64,000 nt of DNA from Wurfbainia villosa (Eukaryota > Streptophyta > Magnoliopsida > Zingiberales > Zingiberaceae): the NCBI GenBank assembly GCA_025175895.1, contig CM046008.1, positions 26,181,255-26,245,254 on the forward strand. The letters run 5' to 3'. Position numbers and translations under genes: made by a program. The notes beneath the pieces are model-generated. The model was not told where the DNA came from and made no database searches. It was given only the letters and a program-made list of their open reading frames with translations. Numbering within the stretch: position 1 is the stretch's first letter; every line of letters begins with the position of its first letter. Of this stretch, positions 33,403 to 46,448 are shown piece by piece.

Positions 33403-36400
33403 CTAATGCCAATCGCTACGGTATCCAATACCATAAGCACCAACATGACCCTCAAACTTACTTTGAGGTAATGCTTTAGTCAAAGGATCCGCTAAGTTTC
33501 TTTCAGTGGGAATTTTCTCGATTTGTATTTCGTTCCTACTTATGATCTCTCTGATAAGATGATAGCGGCGAAACACATGTTTGGATCATTGATGAGACCA
33601 CATCAAGTTCATAGATGAACTACTTGATCCAAACCGCTTCCTTTGCTGCTTCCAAAGCTGCAACGTATTCTGCCTTAGTGGCAGAATCTGCTATAGTGTC
33701 AAGCTTGGAACCTTTCCAACTTATTGCGCCTCCATTCCAGGTGAATACATACCCAGACAAAGACATGGATTCATCCTTGTCTGTCTGGAGCTAGCATCCG
33801 TATACCCACGTATCACCATGTACCCTTCTCCATATATTAGGAACGTATCCTTAGTTCTTCTTAAGTACTTAAGGATCGTCTTAACAGCCGCCCAATGATC
33901 CATTCCTGGATCAGACTGGTATCTGCTCGTGACACTCAGAGCATACGATACATCGGGCCTCGTACATAACATAGCATACATGATAGATCCTATTGCGGAT
34001 GCATAGGGAATCTTACTCATGCAAATCTTCTGTGCGCGGACACATAGACTTCGAAAGGTGTACCCCATGCCTGATGGGCAGATAACCTTTCTTGGATTCC
34101 GACATGCTAAACCTCTTTAGCACTCGGTCTATATATGTAGACTGCGAAAGACCAAGCAACCGTTTCAATCTATCTCTATAGATCTTAATCCCAAGGATGT
34201 AGGTTGCTTCTCCCAGGTCTTTCATGGAGAATGTCTTGGATAACCAAACCTTAACTGACTGTAAGATTGACACATCGTTTCCTATAAGTAATATGTCATC
34301 GACATACAATACTAGGAACACGACTGCACTCCCACTAACCTTCTTGTACACACAAGGTTCGTCTGGATTTTGTGAGAAATCAAACTTTTTGATCGTCTCA
34401 TCAAAACGGATATTCCAGCTCCTGGATGCTTGCTTCAATCCATAAATGGATCGTCGCAACTTGCATACCTCGGTTTTATCAATCGATGTGAAACCCTCAG
34501 GCTGTATCATATACACGTCCTCGAGTAAGTTTCCATTAAGGAAAGCTATTTTCACATCCATCTTCCATATCTCATAATCATAATGAGCTGCTATGGCCAG
34601 GAGCATCCGAATGGATTTAAGCATAGCTACAGGCGAATAGGTTTCGTCATAATCAACACCTTGCTTTTGACGATATCCTTTCGCCACCAATCTAGCCTTA
34701 TAGGTAATCACATTACCATCCATGTCGATTTTCTTCTTGAAAACCCACTTGCACCCTATAGGCTTTATCCCTTCAGGTGGGTCAACTAAGTTCCAAACTT
34801 GGTTTTCATACATGGAATCTATTTCCGACTTCATGACACCAAGCCACTTATCCCTTTCTGAACTTGTCAGCACTTCTTCATAACTGGTAGGCTCCTCATC
34901 ATCAATGAGTAACACGTCGTTCGATTCACTTACGAGAAATCCATATCTCTCAGGAATATTGCGTGTTCTACCAGATCTACGAAGATGTGGTGTTACAATA
35001 GGTCCAGCCGATTGCTCATCACTATGAGTTGTCGGCTGTTGTGCTTCACCAGGTATCTCATTAATGTCTATTTGAGTCTCTCGAGCCTCCTCAAGCTCGA
35101 CGACACTCCCACTGTTTTCTTGCAAGAGAAACTCTTTCTCTAGAAACACAGCATGCCATGAAACAAACACCTTTTGTTCCACAGGATGATAGAATTGGTA
35201 ACCCCTTGTTTCCTTAGGGTATCCAATAAATAGGGTTTGTCGTCTGATCAAGCTTCACATAAGCAGGACAACCCCATATCTTCAAGTAAGATACATGAGG
35301 TTTCTTACTAGCCCATATCTCATATGGAGTAGTAGAGACTACCTTGGTAGGCATTCTGTTTAACAAGTAAACAGCTGTCTGAAGTGCATAACCCCAAAAG
35401 GATTTGGGAAGAGTCGCATGATTCATCATTGACCTGACCATGTCCAACAAGGTCCGGTTACGCCTCTCAGATACACCATTATGCTGTGGTGTATAGGGCG
35501 GAGTCCATTGAGACAATATGCCATTGTCTCTTAGATAATCAAGAAACTCTTGACTTAAGTATTCACCACCTCGATCCGATCAAAGTATTTTAATACTCTT
35601 GTCATGTTGTTTCTCTACTTCATTTCTGAATTCTTTGAACCTTTCAAAGGCTTGGACTTGTGTTTCATCAAGAACACATACCCAAACCGTGAGTGATCAT
35701 CGGTGAAGGTAATGAAGTAGCTATAGCCTCCTAAAGCTTGAGTTGACATAGGTCCACATACATCAGTATGTACTAGACCTAGTAACTCTCCCACTCGTTC
35801 ACCTTTTCCCGTAAAAGGTAACTTAGTCATCTTGCCTTTTAAGCATGATTCGCATGTATCGTATGAATCCAATTCAAACGATTCCAGAATTCCACATCGG
35901 TGTAATTCGGACATGCGTTTCTTGCTTACATGGCCAAGACGACAATGCCACATGTAGGAGTCTATTTGATTATCCTTTCGAGCACTGTTGTTGCTCGCTT
36001 CGATATTGCAAATGTCACTGGATACGTCCAACGTATAAACACCATTGCTTAAAGTTCCAATCCCATAAAGAACCCCATTCAAAGTTATGTAACAACAATT
36101 GTTACTAAACGTCAAATGGAAACCATTTCTATTTAAACAAGAAATAGAAATGATGTTCTTTATCAACAAAGGAATATAAAAGCAATTGTCCAGTTCTAAG
36201 ACAAGTCCCGCAGGAGTTTCAACAAATACGTTCGATGGCGAGAGTGGCAACCTTTGCTTCATTCCCAACACGTAAATTTGACTCTCCCCTTGACGAGTCT
36301 TCTTCTATTCCTTAGCCCATGTATGTCATTACATATATGTGAGCCACACCCAGTATCAAATACCCAAGTGTCTGAGGAAATAGATTGACAATCAATAAAG

Positions 36401-36451
36401 AAGATTTCTGAAGAAGATGGGGCATCCGATGCCTTATCCTTCTTCACGGAC
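33403..36451 (-). pseudogene. pol: pol of element I: protease, integrase, RT, RNase H
   Basis: Minus-strand order is protease (WVFDTGCGSHICND, at about 36340), the gag-pre-integrase segment (MWHCRLGHVSKKRM), integrase core (HTDVCGP, GVSERRNRTLLDM) and reverse transcriptase (RLVAKGYRQ, WKMDVKIAFLNG, intact LYVDD near 34290). RNase H follows, to the stop at 33403-33405. The RT frame 35251-34013 is open for 412 codons. Frameshifts lie near 36270, 35600, 35240 and 34040. The RNase H end (33420-33620) is shortened relative to G. The wording 'LGEATYILGIKIYRDR' and 'IPYASAIGSIMYAMLCTRPD' is that of the BARE-1/Angela lineage. Confidence 0.9.
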
Positions 36452-37050
36452 TCAAGATATACATTTTCTTCGCAAATGGCTCTCCTTGCCATAATGATGG
36501 CAAGTTTCCTTTTGTGCTAGTTCTACCTTCTTAGCCCTTCTCTTCTTTCCCTTCTGTTGTTCCTTTGACTTCCTCTTAGAACCTTTCTTCGAGGAATCAA
36601 CTAACAGCGCCGTCCCCTGCTCATGCTTCTCAGAAGACTCCACAGTCTTCAGCATATTGAGCAGTACCACAGATGAACCTCCTAGCATCTCAGAGGTGAA
36701 GAGGAGCTCTGAGACTTCAAACCTTTCGAATCTCACTTGCTCATCAACCAACTCACAAAGATGAAGGACTACGATATGAGCATCCATATGCTCATGCTGC
36801 TTTCGTAGCTTGGGTTCCATCGTGGCTAGCATGATGCAACTCACCATTTCAGAATCATTCACATGTTTCTGATAGGCCAACAATTGGTCCAGAGTTGCAT
36901 CGTCACTAGAACGGGCGGGAAGAGGCGCTTCGAGGACATTTACAAGCTTTTCACCTTGAGAACAATTCTCAAGTTTCTAAGCCAGTCCAAGAAGTTCGGC
37001 CCAGTCAATTTATTTGAATCCAAAATGGAACGCAAATTCAAACACATCAT
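36452..37050 (-). pseudogene. gag: gag of element I, internally deleted
   Basis: The start is at 37050 (minus strand, two adjacent ATGs) with the LNLRSILDSNKLTGPNF opening. A stop follows after about 35 codons. The frame resumes with YQKHVNDSEMVSCIMLATM and then jumps from SSVVL directly to NMLKTVESSEK, losing about 60 residues compared with H and G. A Lys-rich tail and a damaged zinc knuckle (CHHYGKESHLRRKC, one Cys to Tyr) end it. Protease follows in another frame. Confidence 0.82.
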
Positions 37051-38328
37051 GATCAATATATTAACTTAGAAATACAAAACGAGCATATATGAGAAAGATG
37101 ATTTTAAAATGCATCAATATACATTTATGAATCCCATTCATTTTTCGAATTTCAAAAAACCCTAAAAATCACTTCGGGAGATCGTAGGTCCATCTCCGAA
37201 TGGGCTGATATCCATCATAGATAAGAACAACCTTGGAGTGAGTCCAACAAGCCATTCTTAGCTATGATGGTGGGTATCAAGTATACCGATTACATATCAT
37301 ATATATGTAACTATCACAATGTGCTATCAACTAATTGAATGTTTACACATACATTGGGTTGTTAACACATTAACAAGTATGCATCATATGCATAGCACCC
37401 AACTTCACCTCTCTTCACATCGACCTTGGAGTGAGTCCAACAAATCGATGCTCCAAGTTAAAGTCGACCCATTAATCGCGAAATAGTTTTAATATGATTA
37501 GAGCGCATTCAACCAATTAGCCAGGCTTGGAGTGAGTCCAACAACCCAAACTAATGATTGACCTCTGACTCTTACCATATTAGAGTTAAACTATTCCAAT
37601 GATTTGAACATGTTCAGGTTCGAGCCGGGCTTGGAGTGAGTCCAACAACCCAAACAAGAAACAGAACTCTGGTTCTAACCATATTAATGGAAGGTGTAGG
37701 CTTTAATATTGAGTTAGGGTTTTTATGTCTCATCCTCTTTGCATGCAAATAACTATTATCTACATGGCATGGCATACATGGCATACATCTACATGTCACG
37801 ACACGCATGGCATAATGTTATGCATCTAATGCAATTACATGGCATACAATTATGTCATGTACATAATTTCCTTATTTGTCATAACTATTTATGGAAATAA
37901 AATATGTTTAAGATTTGATTCTCCAAATCAAATCATAATTAAATTAGGAAACAAATTTCCAAATCTAATCACATATTTTATTCATGGAATTATTTGATTA
38001 AGGAAAATCTATTTAGGAAACCAATTTCCTAAATCTTTAAAACTACTTATGGAAATAAAATATTTTAAGATTTGATTTCCCAAATCAAATCATGATTAAA
38101 TTAGGAAACAAATTTCCAGAATCTAATCAAATATTTTATTTATGGAAAATATAAATTTCCATAAATACTTCCAACTTTCCAAAAGTGGAAGATTTCCATA
38201 AATACTTCTAGACTTTCCAAAATTGAAAAATTTCCATAAATACTTCTAAATTTCCAAAATTAGAAAATTTCCAGAAATACATTATGACTATCGCAAAACC
38301 ATTTTACGATTATGTCGAAACACAACCT
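37051..38328 (-). other. 5' leader of I with the same four hairpins
   Basis: Plus-strand TTGGAGTGAGTCCAA (minus strand TTGGACTCACTCCAA) occurs at 37233, 37426, 37527 and 37631. The arms around 37233 (37219-37227 and 37255-37263) pair like those of H's fourth hairpin, with one T-A pair in H replaced by A-T here. The remainder is AT-rich with the same 'tttatggaaat' repeats as leader H. Confidence 0.8.
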
Positions 38329-38340
38329 GGGCTCGATACC
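38329..38340 (-). promoter_or_regulatory. Damaged primer binding site of I
   Basis: The minus strand reads GGTATCGAGCC; H has TGGTATCAGAGCC at the matching place. A base or two is lost, as are neighbouring bases at the LTR edge. Confidence 0.7.
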
Positions 38341-38343
38341 CTT

Positions 38344-40535
38344 TGTTGGGTTTCTGACTGGCGTGTGTGTTCGATCATGTTTCGTAAACATGAGCACAGC
38401 AGAAGCAATTAAAAATAATAAATACTCCTATTTATTACAACACACACAACACACGCATGCTATTACAACAAGTGTAGACATAACCGTAAATTAAAATTGC
38501 AATAAAAGGAAATTAAACTACGTTATACCTTTCGTATGACGTGTAGCGGGAACGGCATCAACCGGAACGATCCTCGTAAGAATCGTCTCTATCCGTATCC
38601 ACGCCGAGCTCCTCGGGATGACTTCGCCAAGCCACGAGCTTCGTCTTCGTACGGGTTACTAGCCTCGTGTTGAAGACGACGTGATCGAGAGATGATCACG
38701 ATCCAAATCCAAATTCGGACCTAAAACAAGTCCTCAAGACTTGCTTCTCCGGAGAGGTATTCGTCAACCGATTGACGAATCCTTCGTCCTCCACCTCAGA
38801 GGATTACCGGAGATCAAATCCCCGGTATGTTAGCCGCTGTCGGAGCACTAACCATCGTCCAAACGACGCTCCGACGAGAGGAGAAGAAGCTGTCCAGAAA
38901 ACTGGACAGCTTGGTGGAGGAGATAGGCGCCGGCCAAAACAAGGAGACAAAAGCTCACCTTGATGCCGAACCTTTTAGGGGATCACCGGAGGGTCGCCGG
39001 AGGTTCACCGGCTGGAGCTTGGACGCCGGCAAGGGTCTTGACGGCAGCACAATCAAGCTGGGCGGCAAGGAGCTTGGGCGGCCACAATGTGTTGGGCGGC
39101 AACTAGATGTTGGGCGGCAACTAGATGATTAGGTTTAGGGTTTAATCCCTATTTTATAGAGAACTAATTCTCTTAATGGTTAATGGATCATATCCATAAA
39201 GCCCGTTAACCCGCTTCATTAAGATAAGTTAAAATAAACCAAACCATGATGGTTTATTTTAAGTTAAAACGAACCGAACCAACTTTTGGTTCATTCGTTT
39301 AAAATAAACCAAACCCTTTGGTTTATTCTTATCCATTGGATTAGAACCAAACCATTTTGGTCCATCCATTATGTCTTCATAAGACACTGCCCATCCAGCC
39401 TTCCATTGCGACTGAAACAATTTCATGCTCGCTTTATGTTTGGTCCACCCAAACATAGTTTCTCTCGGTCTGAGAATCCCATTCTCAAGCTCGTTTTAAA
39501 TCCTTTGGATTACACTCGTTGTGCGTGTGACCAAATAGGTTCTCGGTTTATGTTGGCCGTCTATAATTAACCATTAATTATAGAACGATCATGAGTGGCA
39601 CCTAGTAGTACATCATGATCCCCAATTAACCGAAAAGATCAACGGTTGATCCAGAACTATTTCTGAAACCCTTCAGTAGCTCGAATGAATCGTGCCCCAT
39701 TCCCTTCACTCATCTTATACCCACTTGGTTCAGGACATGGTCTATTGTGTCAGTCCCCACTAGGCTGACTACGTCACACCTAGCCCAAGTATCATTTCCT
39801 CGTCCTACGGATTCTAGTTACTCCACATGTATTGAAGAGTACCTTACTCTAAACATGTAATGCTTTGGCCAAAGACTTTAGTAACAATCCGACGAGAGGC
39901 CATGGGTATACATCTCCTCGCAAGGAGTGGTGAATCCTTTATAGGCTATTCAAATACCTTCGATCACTTCGACTTATACCCAATCATCCCGGGTCCACAT
40001 CTCCTTAGAGATGTTTGCTTAAGATGTCAAAGCATAAGTCTCCATGATCAAGATGACTTGAATACCGCAAGTCAAAGGAACATCGCACTTAAGCCACAAA
40101 GAAGAACTTCATTGACATATCTATATATGCAGAGAACCATATGAAGTCTTACTGGTCACTCCAATGAACTAGTTACCATAACTAGCATCCACGACAACTC
40201 CGACATCACTATGTCTCCACCAAAGGAGAATCACCGCTTGATACACCAAGGAGTATACTGCTAGTCTCGATGTAATCGATGGTGTCCAATCCATCAATTC
40301 ATCGACTAGGATAATTCCGATACATCACAATTACACATGTAGAGATACTCACTAGTTGTGATCCAATCACAAATTCTCTCATGCTGTGAATCGTATCGTG
40401 GACATTCAGTAAATGAGTTTAAGATCCAATCAAATACATAAAACATGTATACTCAAATAGTGAATCTTCATTTATCATATAAATGGTTCATACATAAGGC
40501 GATTGCCTTAGGACATCTCTCATATATTACTAACA
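38344..40535 (-). repeat. 5' LTR of I
   Basis: The LTR is 2192 bp. The minus strand starts TGTTAGTAATATATG at 40535 and ends CCCAACA at 38344. It is very similar to the 5' LTR of H; the last ~30 bp near 38350 are damaged (GTTTCTGACTGGCG instead of a CCGGCACCGCGGCG-type end). Confidence 0.93.
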
Positions 40536-41160
40536 TTCCTGACCGTCCTAAGGACGATGCAACCTGCACTCAAATGTTGGGTCTATCGGGCATGTGGCGA
40601 TTCTCGAATGGGCGAGTTGCATCATGCTAGCGACGATGGTACCGAGCCGCATAAAGATGAGCATATGGATGCTAACACTATGGTCTTCCATCTTCATGAG
40701 TTGTTATGAGCAAGCGAGATCCGAAAGGTTCGAGGTCTCTAGGCTCCTCTTCACCACGAAGATGCAAGAAGGTTCGCAGAGTACGCTTTGTGCTAAAGAT
40801 GAACGGGTACATCGAGCCTAGCTACCCTCGGTTTTGTGATGGATCATGAGTTAAGTATTGACTTAATTCGCATTGTTTGCCCAAGAGTTTCGCAATTTGT
40901 GATGAACTATCTGATGAACAAATTGAATCCACCATTCTCGAGCTCTCAATATGTCAAGACTGTGGAGCCTTCAGAAGCATGAGGAGAAGGCGGTTCTGTT
41001 AGTTGATTCTCAAAGAAAGGTTCTAAGAGGAAGGCAAAAGAATGTAAGAAAGGAAAGAAAAAGGCAAAGAAGGCGTAACTAACAAGAAAAGGGCACTTGC
41101 CATCATGTGGCAAGGAAGGCCAGCGAAGAAATCGCAAGATTTATCTTGAGTCCATGAAGA
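40536..41160 (+). pseudogene. gag: gag of H, continuation after I
   Basis: From TTCCT the frame reads LPDRPKDDATCTQM, the expected continuation of 31078-31212. Further pieces (SCIMLATM-like, a Lys-rich tail, a remnant knuckle with CHH) are visible in shifting frames. Many one- to few-base indels break it. Confidence 0.75.
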
Positions 41161-44100
41161 AGAAGAAGGCATCCGATGCCCCATCCTCTTCAGGTCTCTT
41201 CAGTATTGATTGTCATTCTATTTCCTTAGACACTTGGGTATTGGATCCTTGGTGTGGCTCACATATATGTAATGACATACAGGCTAAGGAATAGAAGAAG
41301 ACTTGTCGAGGGGAGTCAAATTTCATGAGTCGGCAATGGAGCAAAGGTTGCTGGCCGCCATCAACTTATTCAATAAGCTCCCTAGTGGACTAGTCTTGAA
41401 TCGACAATTGCTATTATGTTCCTTCTCTAATAAAGAACATTGTTTCTATTTCGCTTAAATAGAAATGGTTTCCATTTAACGCTTAGTAACAATTGTTGTT
41501 ATATAACTTTGAATGGCGCATTTTATGGAATCGAACTTTGAGTAATGGCATTTATACGCTGGACGATATCCAAAGGACATTTTCAATATCGAAGCGAGCA
41601 ACACGAGTGCTCGAAAAGATAATCACATAGATTCCTATATGTGGCATTGTCGTCTTGGCCATATAAGCAAGAAACGCATGTCCGAATTACACCGATGTGG
41701 AATTCTGGAATCGTTTGAATTGGATTCATACGATACATGCGAATCATGCTTAAAAGGCAAGATGACTAAGTTACCTTTTACTGGAAAAGGTGAACGAGTG
41801 GGAGAGTTACTAGGTCTAGTACATACTGATGTATGTGGACCTATGTCAACTCAAGCATTAGGAGGCTATAGCTACTTCATTACCTTCACCGATGATCACT
41901 CACGGTTTGGGTATGTGTTCTTGATGAAACACAAGTCTGAAGCCTTTGAAAGGTTCAAAGAATTTAGAAATGAAGTAGAGAAACAACATGACAAGAGTAT
42001 TAAAATACTTCGACCGGATCGAGGTGGTGAATACTTAAGTCAAGAGTTTCTTGATTATCTAAGAGACAATGGCATATTGTCTCAATGGACTCCGCCCTAT
42101 ACACCACAGCATAATGGTGTATCTGAGAGGCGTAACCGGACCTTGTTGGACATGGTCAGGTCAATGATGAATCATGCAACTCTGCCCAAGTCCTTTTGGG
42201 GCTATGCACTTCGCATACCGCTTACTTGTTAAATGTAATGCCTACCAAGGTAGTCTCAACTACTCCATACGAGATATGGAATGGTAAGAAACCTCATGTA
42301 TCTTACTTGAAGATATGGGGTTGTCTCGCTTATGTGAAGCTGATCGTCGCATAAACCGATGCTAAGTCCGATAAATGTCTATTTATTGGATACCCTAAGG
42401 AAACAAGGGGTTACTAATTCTATCATCCTGTGGAACAAAAGGTGTTTGTTTCAAGGCATGCTGGTTTCTAGAGAAAGAGTTTCTCTTGCAAGAAAACAAA
42501 GTGGGAGTGTCATCGAGCTTGAGGAGGCTCGAGAGACTCAAATAGACATTAATGAGATACCGGTGAAGCACAACAAATTGACAACTCATAGTGACGAGCA
42601 ATCTACCGACCTTATCAGTAACACCACATCTTCAGAGATCCGTAGAACACGCAACATTCCCGAGAGATATGGATTTCTCGTAAGTTTAATCGAACGACGG
42701 TTACTCATTGATGATGAGGAGCCTACCAGCTATGAAGAAGTGCCGACAAGTTCAGAAGGGATAAGTGGCTGCCATGAAGTCGGAAATGGATTCCATGTAC
42801 GAAAACCAAGTTTGGAACTTGGTTGACCCACCTGAAGGCATAAAGCCTATAGGGTGCAAGTGGGTTTTCAAGAAGAAAACCGACATTGATGGTAATGTGA
42901 TTACCTATAAGGCTAGATTGGTGGCGAAAGGATATCGTCAAAAGCAAGGTGTTGATTATGACGAAACCTATTCGCCTGTAGCTATGCTTAAATCCATTCG
43001 GATGCTCCTGGCCATAGGCTCATTATGATTATGAGATATGGCGATGGATGTGAAAACAAATTTTTTCCTTAATGGAAACCTACCGAGGACGGTATATGAT
43101 ACACCGAGGGTTTCACATCGATTGATAAAACCAAGGTATGCAAATTGCGACGATCCATTTATGGATTGAAGCAAGCATCCAGAGTCGAATATCCGTTTTG
43201 ATGAGACGATCAAAAAGTTTGATTTCTCACAAAATCCAGACGAACCTTGTGTGTACAAGAAGGTTAGTGGGAGTGCAGTCGTGTTCCTAGTATTGTATGT
43301 CGATGACATATTACTTATAGGAAACGATGTGTCCATCTTACCCGCTAAGGTTTGGTTATCCAAGACATTCTCCATGAAAGATTCGGGAGAAGCAACCTAC
43401 ATCCTTGGGATTAAGATCTATAGAGATAGATCGAAACGGTTGCTTGGTCTTTCGCAGCCTACATATATGCACCGAAAAGCAAAGAGGTTTAGCATGTCAA
43501 TCTAAGAAAGGTTATCCGCCCATCGTGCATGGGGTACACCTTTCAAGTCTATGTGTCCGCGCACGTAAGACGCGAGAGGATTTGCATGAGTAAGATTCCC
43601 TATGCATCCGCAATAGGATCTATCATGTATGCTATGTTATGTATACGAGGCCCGATGTATCGTATGCTCGAGTGTCATGAGCAGATACTACCGATCCAGA
43701 ATGGATCATTGGGCGATCATAAGACGATCCTTAAGTACTTGAGAAGAACTAAGGATGTGTTCCTAATATATGGAGAAGGGACATGGTGATACGCGGGTAT
43801 ACAAATGCCTTCCAGAGACAAGGATGATTCCGTGTCTCACCGATACGTGTTCACCTTGAATGGGGGCGCAGTGAGTTGGAAAAGTTCCAAACAAGAGATC
43901 AGAGCGGATTCTACCATCGAGGCGTAATATATTGCCTTCGGCAAAGAAGGAAGCGGTTTGGATCAAGAAGTTCGCTCATGAACTTGGTGTGATTCCGCCA
44001 TTGTTGAAGCAATACCGGCTTCATCGCGACAACAATGGAGCAATCGCATCAAAGCGAAAGAGCCAAGGTCTCATCAACGATCCAAACATGTGCTTCGCCG

Positions 44101-44264
44101 CTATCATCTTATCGAGAGAGATCATCGAGGGAATGAAATACAAATCGAGAAAATTCCCACCGAAAGGAACTTAGCGGATCCTTTCGACTAAAGCATTACC
44201 TCAAAGTAAGTTTGAGGGTCATGTTAGAGCTTATGGTATTGATACCGTGAGCGATTGGCATTAG
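41161..44264 (+). pseudogene. pol: pol of element H, heavily broken
   Basis: Pieces in order are protease with its active site changed (TWVLDPWCGSHICND, DTG to DPW, about 41230), then an open integrase part 41639-42232 (MWHCRLGHISKKRM, HTDVCGP, PDRGGEYLS, GVSERRNRTLLDM). RT in fragments follows from 42765 (GCKWVFKKK, LYVDDILLIGN near 43290). RNase H scraps lead to a SDWH-TAG end at 44262-44264. Compared with I, the damage is mainly short indels clustered in 42.2-44.2 kb rather than large deletions. The function would be reverse transcription and integration; it is certainly inactive. Confidence 0.88.
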
Positions 44265-44276
44265 GCCAAGGGAGTC

Positions 44277-46448
44277 CGTTAGTAATATATGAGAGATGTC
44301 CTAAGGCAATCCTTTATGTATGAACCATTTATATGATAAATGAAGATTCACTATTCGAGTATACATGTTTAATGTATTTGATTGGATCTTAAACTCATTT
44401 ACTGAATGTCCACGATACGATTCACAGCATGAGAGAATTTGTGATTGGATCACAACTAGTGAGTATCTCTACATGTGTAATTGTGATGTATCGGAATTAT
44501 CCCTAGTCGATGAATCGATGGATTTGGACACCATCAATTCGCCGAGACTAGCACGAGGTATACTCCTTGGTGTATCCAAGCACCGATTCTCACCGCCAGA
44601 GACATAGTGTGATGTCCGAGTTAATCGTGGATGCTAGTTATGGTAACTAGTTCATTGAGTGACCACCGTAAGACTTCATATGGTTCTCGTGCATATATAG
44701 ATATGTCAATGAAGTTCTTATCGTGGCTTAAGTGCGATGTTCCTTTCGACTTGGTATTCAAGTCATCTTGATCATGGAGACTTATGCTTGACATCTTAAG
44801 CAAACATCTCTAAGGAGATGTGGACCCGGATGATTGGGTATAAGTCAAGTGATCAAGGTGTTTGAAATAGCCTATAAAGGATTCACCACTCCTTGCAGGA
44901 GATGTATACCCATGGCCTCTCGCCGGATTGTTATTGCTAAGTCTTTGGCGAAGCATTACATGTTTAGAGTAAAGTACTCTTGATACATGTGGAGTAACTA
45001 GAATCCGTAGGGCGAGGAAATGATACTTGGGCTAGGTGTGGCGTGAGTCGACCTAGTGGGGTGACACAATAGACCATGTCACGAACCAAGTGGGTATAAG
45101 ATGAGTGAAGGAATGGGGCGCGATTCATTCGAGCTCTTGAAGGGTTTGAGAAATAGTTACGGATCAAGCGTTGATCTTTTCGGTTAATTGGGGATCATGA
45201 TGTACTACTAGGTGCCACTCATGATCGTTCTATAATTAATGGTTAATTATAGGCGGCCAGCATAAACCGAGAACCTATTTGGTCACCACGCTTGAGTGTA
45301 ATCCAAAGGATTTAAAGCGAGCTTGAGAATGGGATTCTCGGGAGAGAAACTATGTTTGGTTGGACCAAACATAAGCGAGCATGAAATTGTTTGATCGCAA
45401 TGGAGGCGTGGATGGGCGTGTCTTATGAAGACATAATGGATGGACCAAAATGGTTTGGTTCTAATCCAATGGATGAGAATAAACCAAATGGTTTGGTTTA
45501 TATTAAGCGAATGAACCAAAGGTTGGTTGGTTCGTTTTAACTTAAAATAAACCATCATGGTTTGGTTTATTTTAACTTATCTTAATGGAGCGGGTTAACG
45601 GGCTTTATGGATATGATCCATTAACCATTAAGAGAATTAGTTCTCTATAAAATAGGGATTAAACCCTAACCTAAACCGAATGAATAGTTGCCGCCAACAT
45701 CTAGTTGCGCCCAACACATGGCCGCCCAACATCTTGTTGCCGCCCGGCTTGTGGTGCAGTTCCAACTTGTTGCACCAAGCTTCAGCCGGTGAACCTCGGC
45801 GACCCTCCGGTGATCCCCTAAAGGTTCGGCATCAAGGTGAGCTTTTGTCTCCTTGTTTTGGCGGCGCCTATCTCCTCCACCAAGCTGTCCAGTTTTCTGG
45901 ACAGCTTCTCTCCTCGTCGGGCGTCGTTTGGGCGGCGGTTAGTGCTCGACAGCGGCTAACATGCAGGGATTTGATCTCCGGTAATCCTCTGAGTGGAGGG
46001 CGAAGGATTCGTCAATCGGTTGTGAATACCTCTCCGGAGAAGCAAGTCTTGAGGACTTGTTTTAGGTCCGAATTTGGATTCGGATCGTGATCATCTCTCG
46101 ATCACGTCGTCTTCAACACGAGGCTAGTAACCCGTACGAAGATGAAGCTCGTGGCTTGGCGAAGTCATCCCGAGGAGCTCGGCGTGGATACGGATAGAGA
46201 CGATTCTTACGAGGATCGTTCCGGTTGATGCCGTTCCCGCTACACGTCATACGAAAGGTATAACGTAGTTTAATTTCCTTTTATTGCAATTTTAATTTAC
46301 GGTTATGTCTACACTTGTTGTAATAGCATGCGTGTGTTGTGTGTGTTGTAATAAATAGGAGTATTTATTATTTTTAATTGCTTCCGCTGTGCTCATGTTT
46401 ACGAAACATGATCGAACACACACACGCCGCGGTGCCGGAAACCCAACA
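44277..46448 (+). repeat. 3' LTR of H
   Basis: The LTR is 2172 bp. Its first base is changed (CGTTAG instead of TGTTAG). It ends CCCAACA before the ATAAT duplication. It has many short gaps relative to 27599-29789, for example in the GCCGCCCAACA repeats at 45690-45750. Confidence 0.92.

Larger units (their letters stand above)
31213..40535 (-). mobile_element. Element I: Angela-like copia element, same family as H, inverted
   Basis: It is LTR-to-LTR complete (9323 bp) on the minus strand. The 5' LTR is 40535-38344, then come a damaged primer site, leader with hairpins, gag, pol and the 3' LTR 33388-31213. TTCCT flanks it. Its pol is longer and cleaner than that of H but has a gag deletion and several breaks. 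Confidence 0.93.
27599..46448 (+). mobile_element. Element H: Angela-like copia element interrupted by I
   Basis: H has LTRs at 27599-29789 and 44277-46448, and a perfect ATAAT duplication. Its primer site, leader and first 45 codons of gag come before I (31213-40535). The rest of gag and pol follow it. I belongs to the same family in the opposite orientation, so the locus contains large inverted LTR copies. The right half of H (40.5-46.4 kb) has many more short indels than the left half. Confidence 0.92.
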
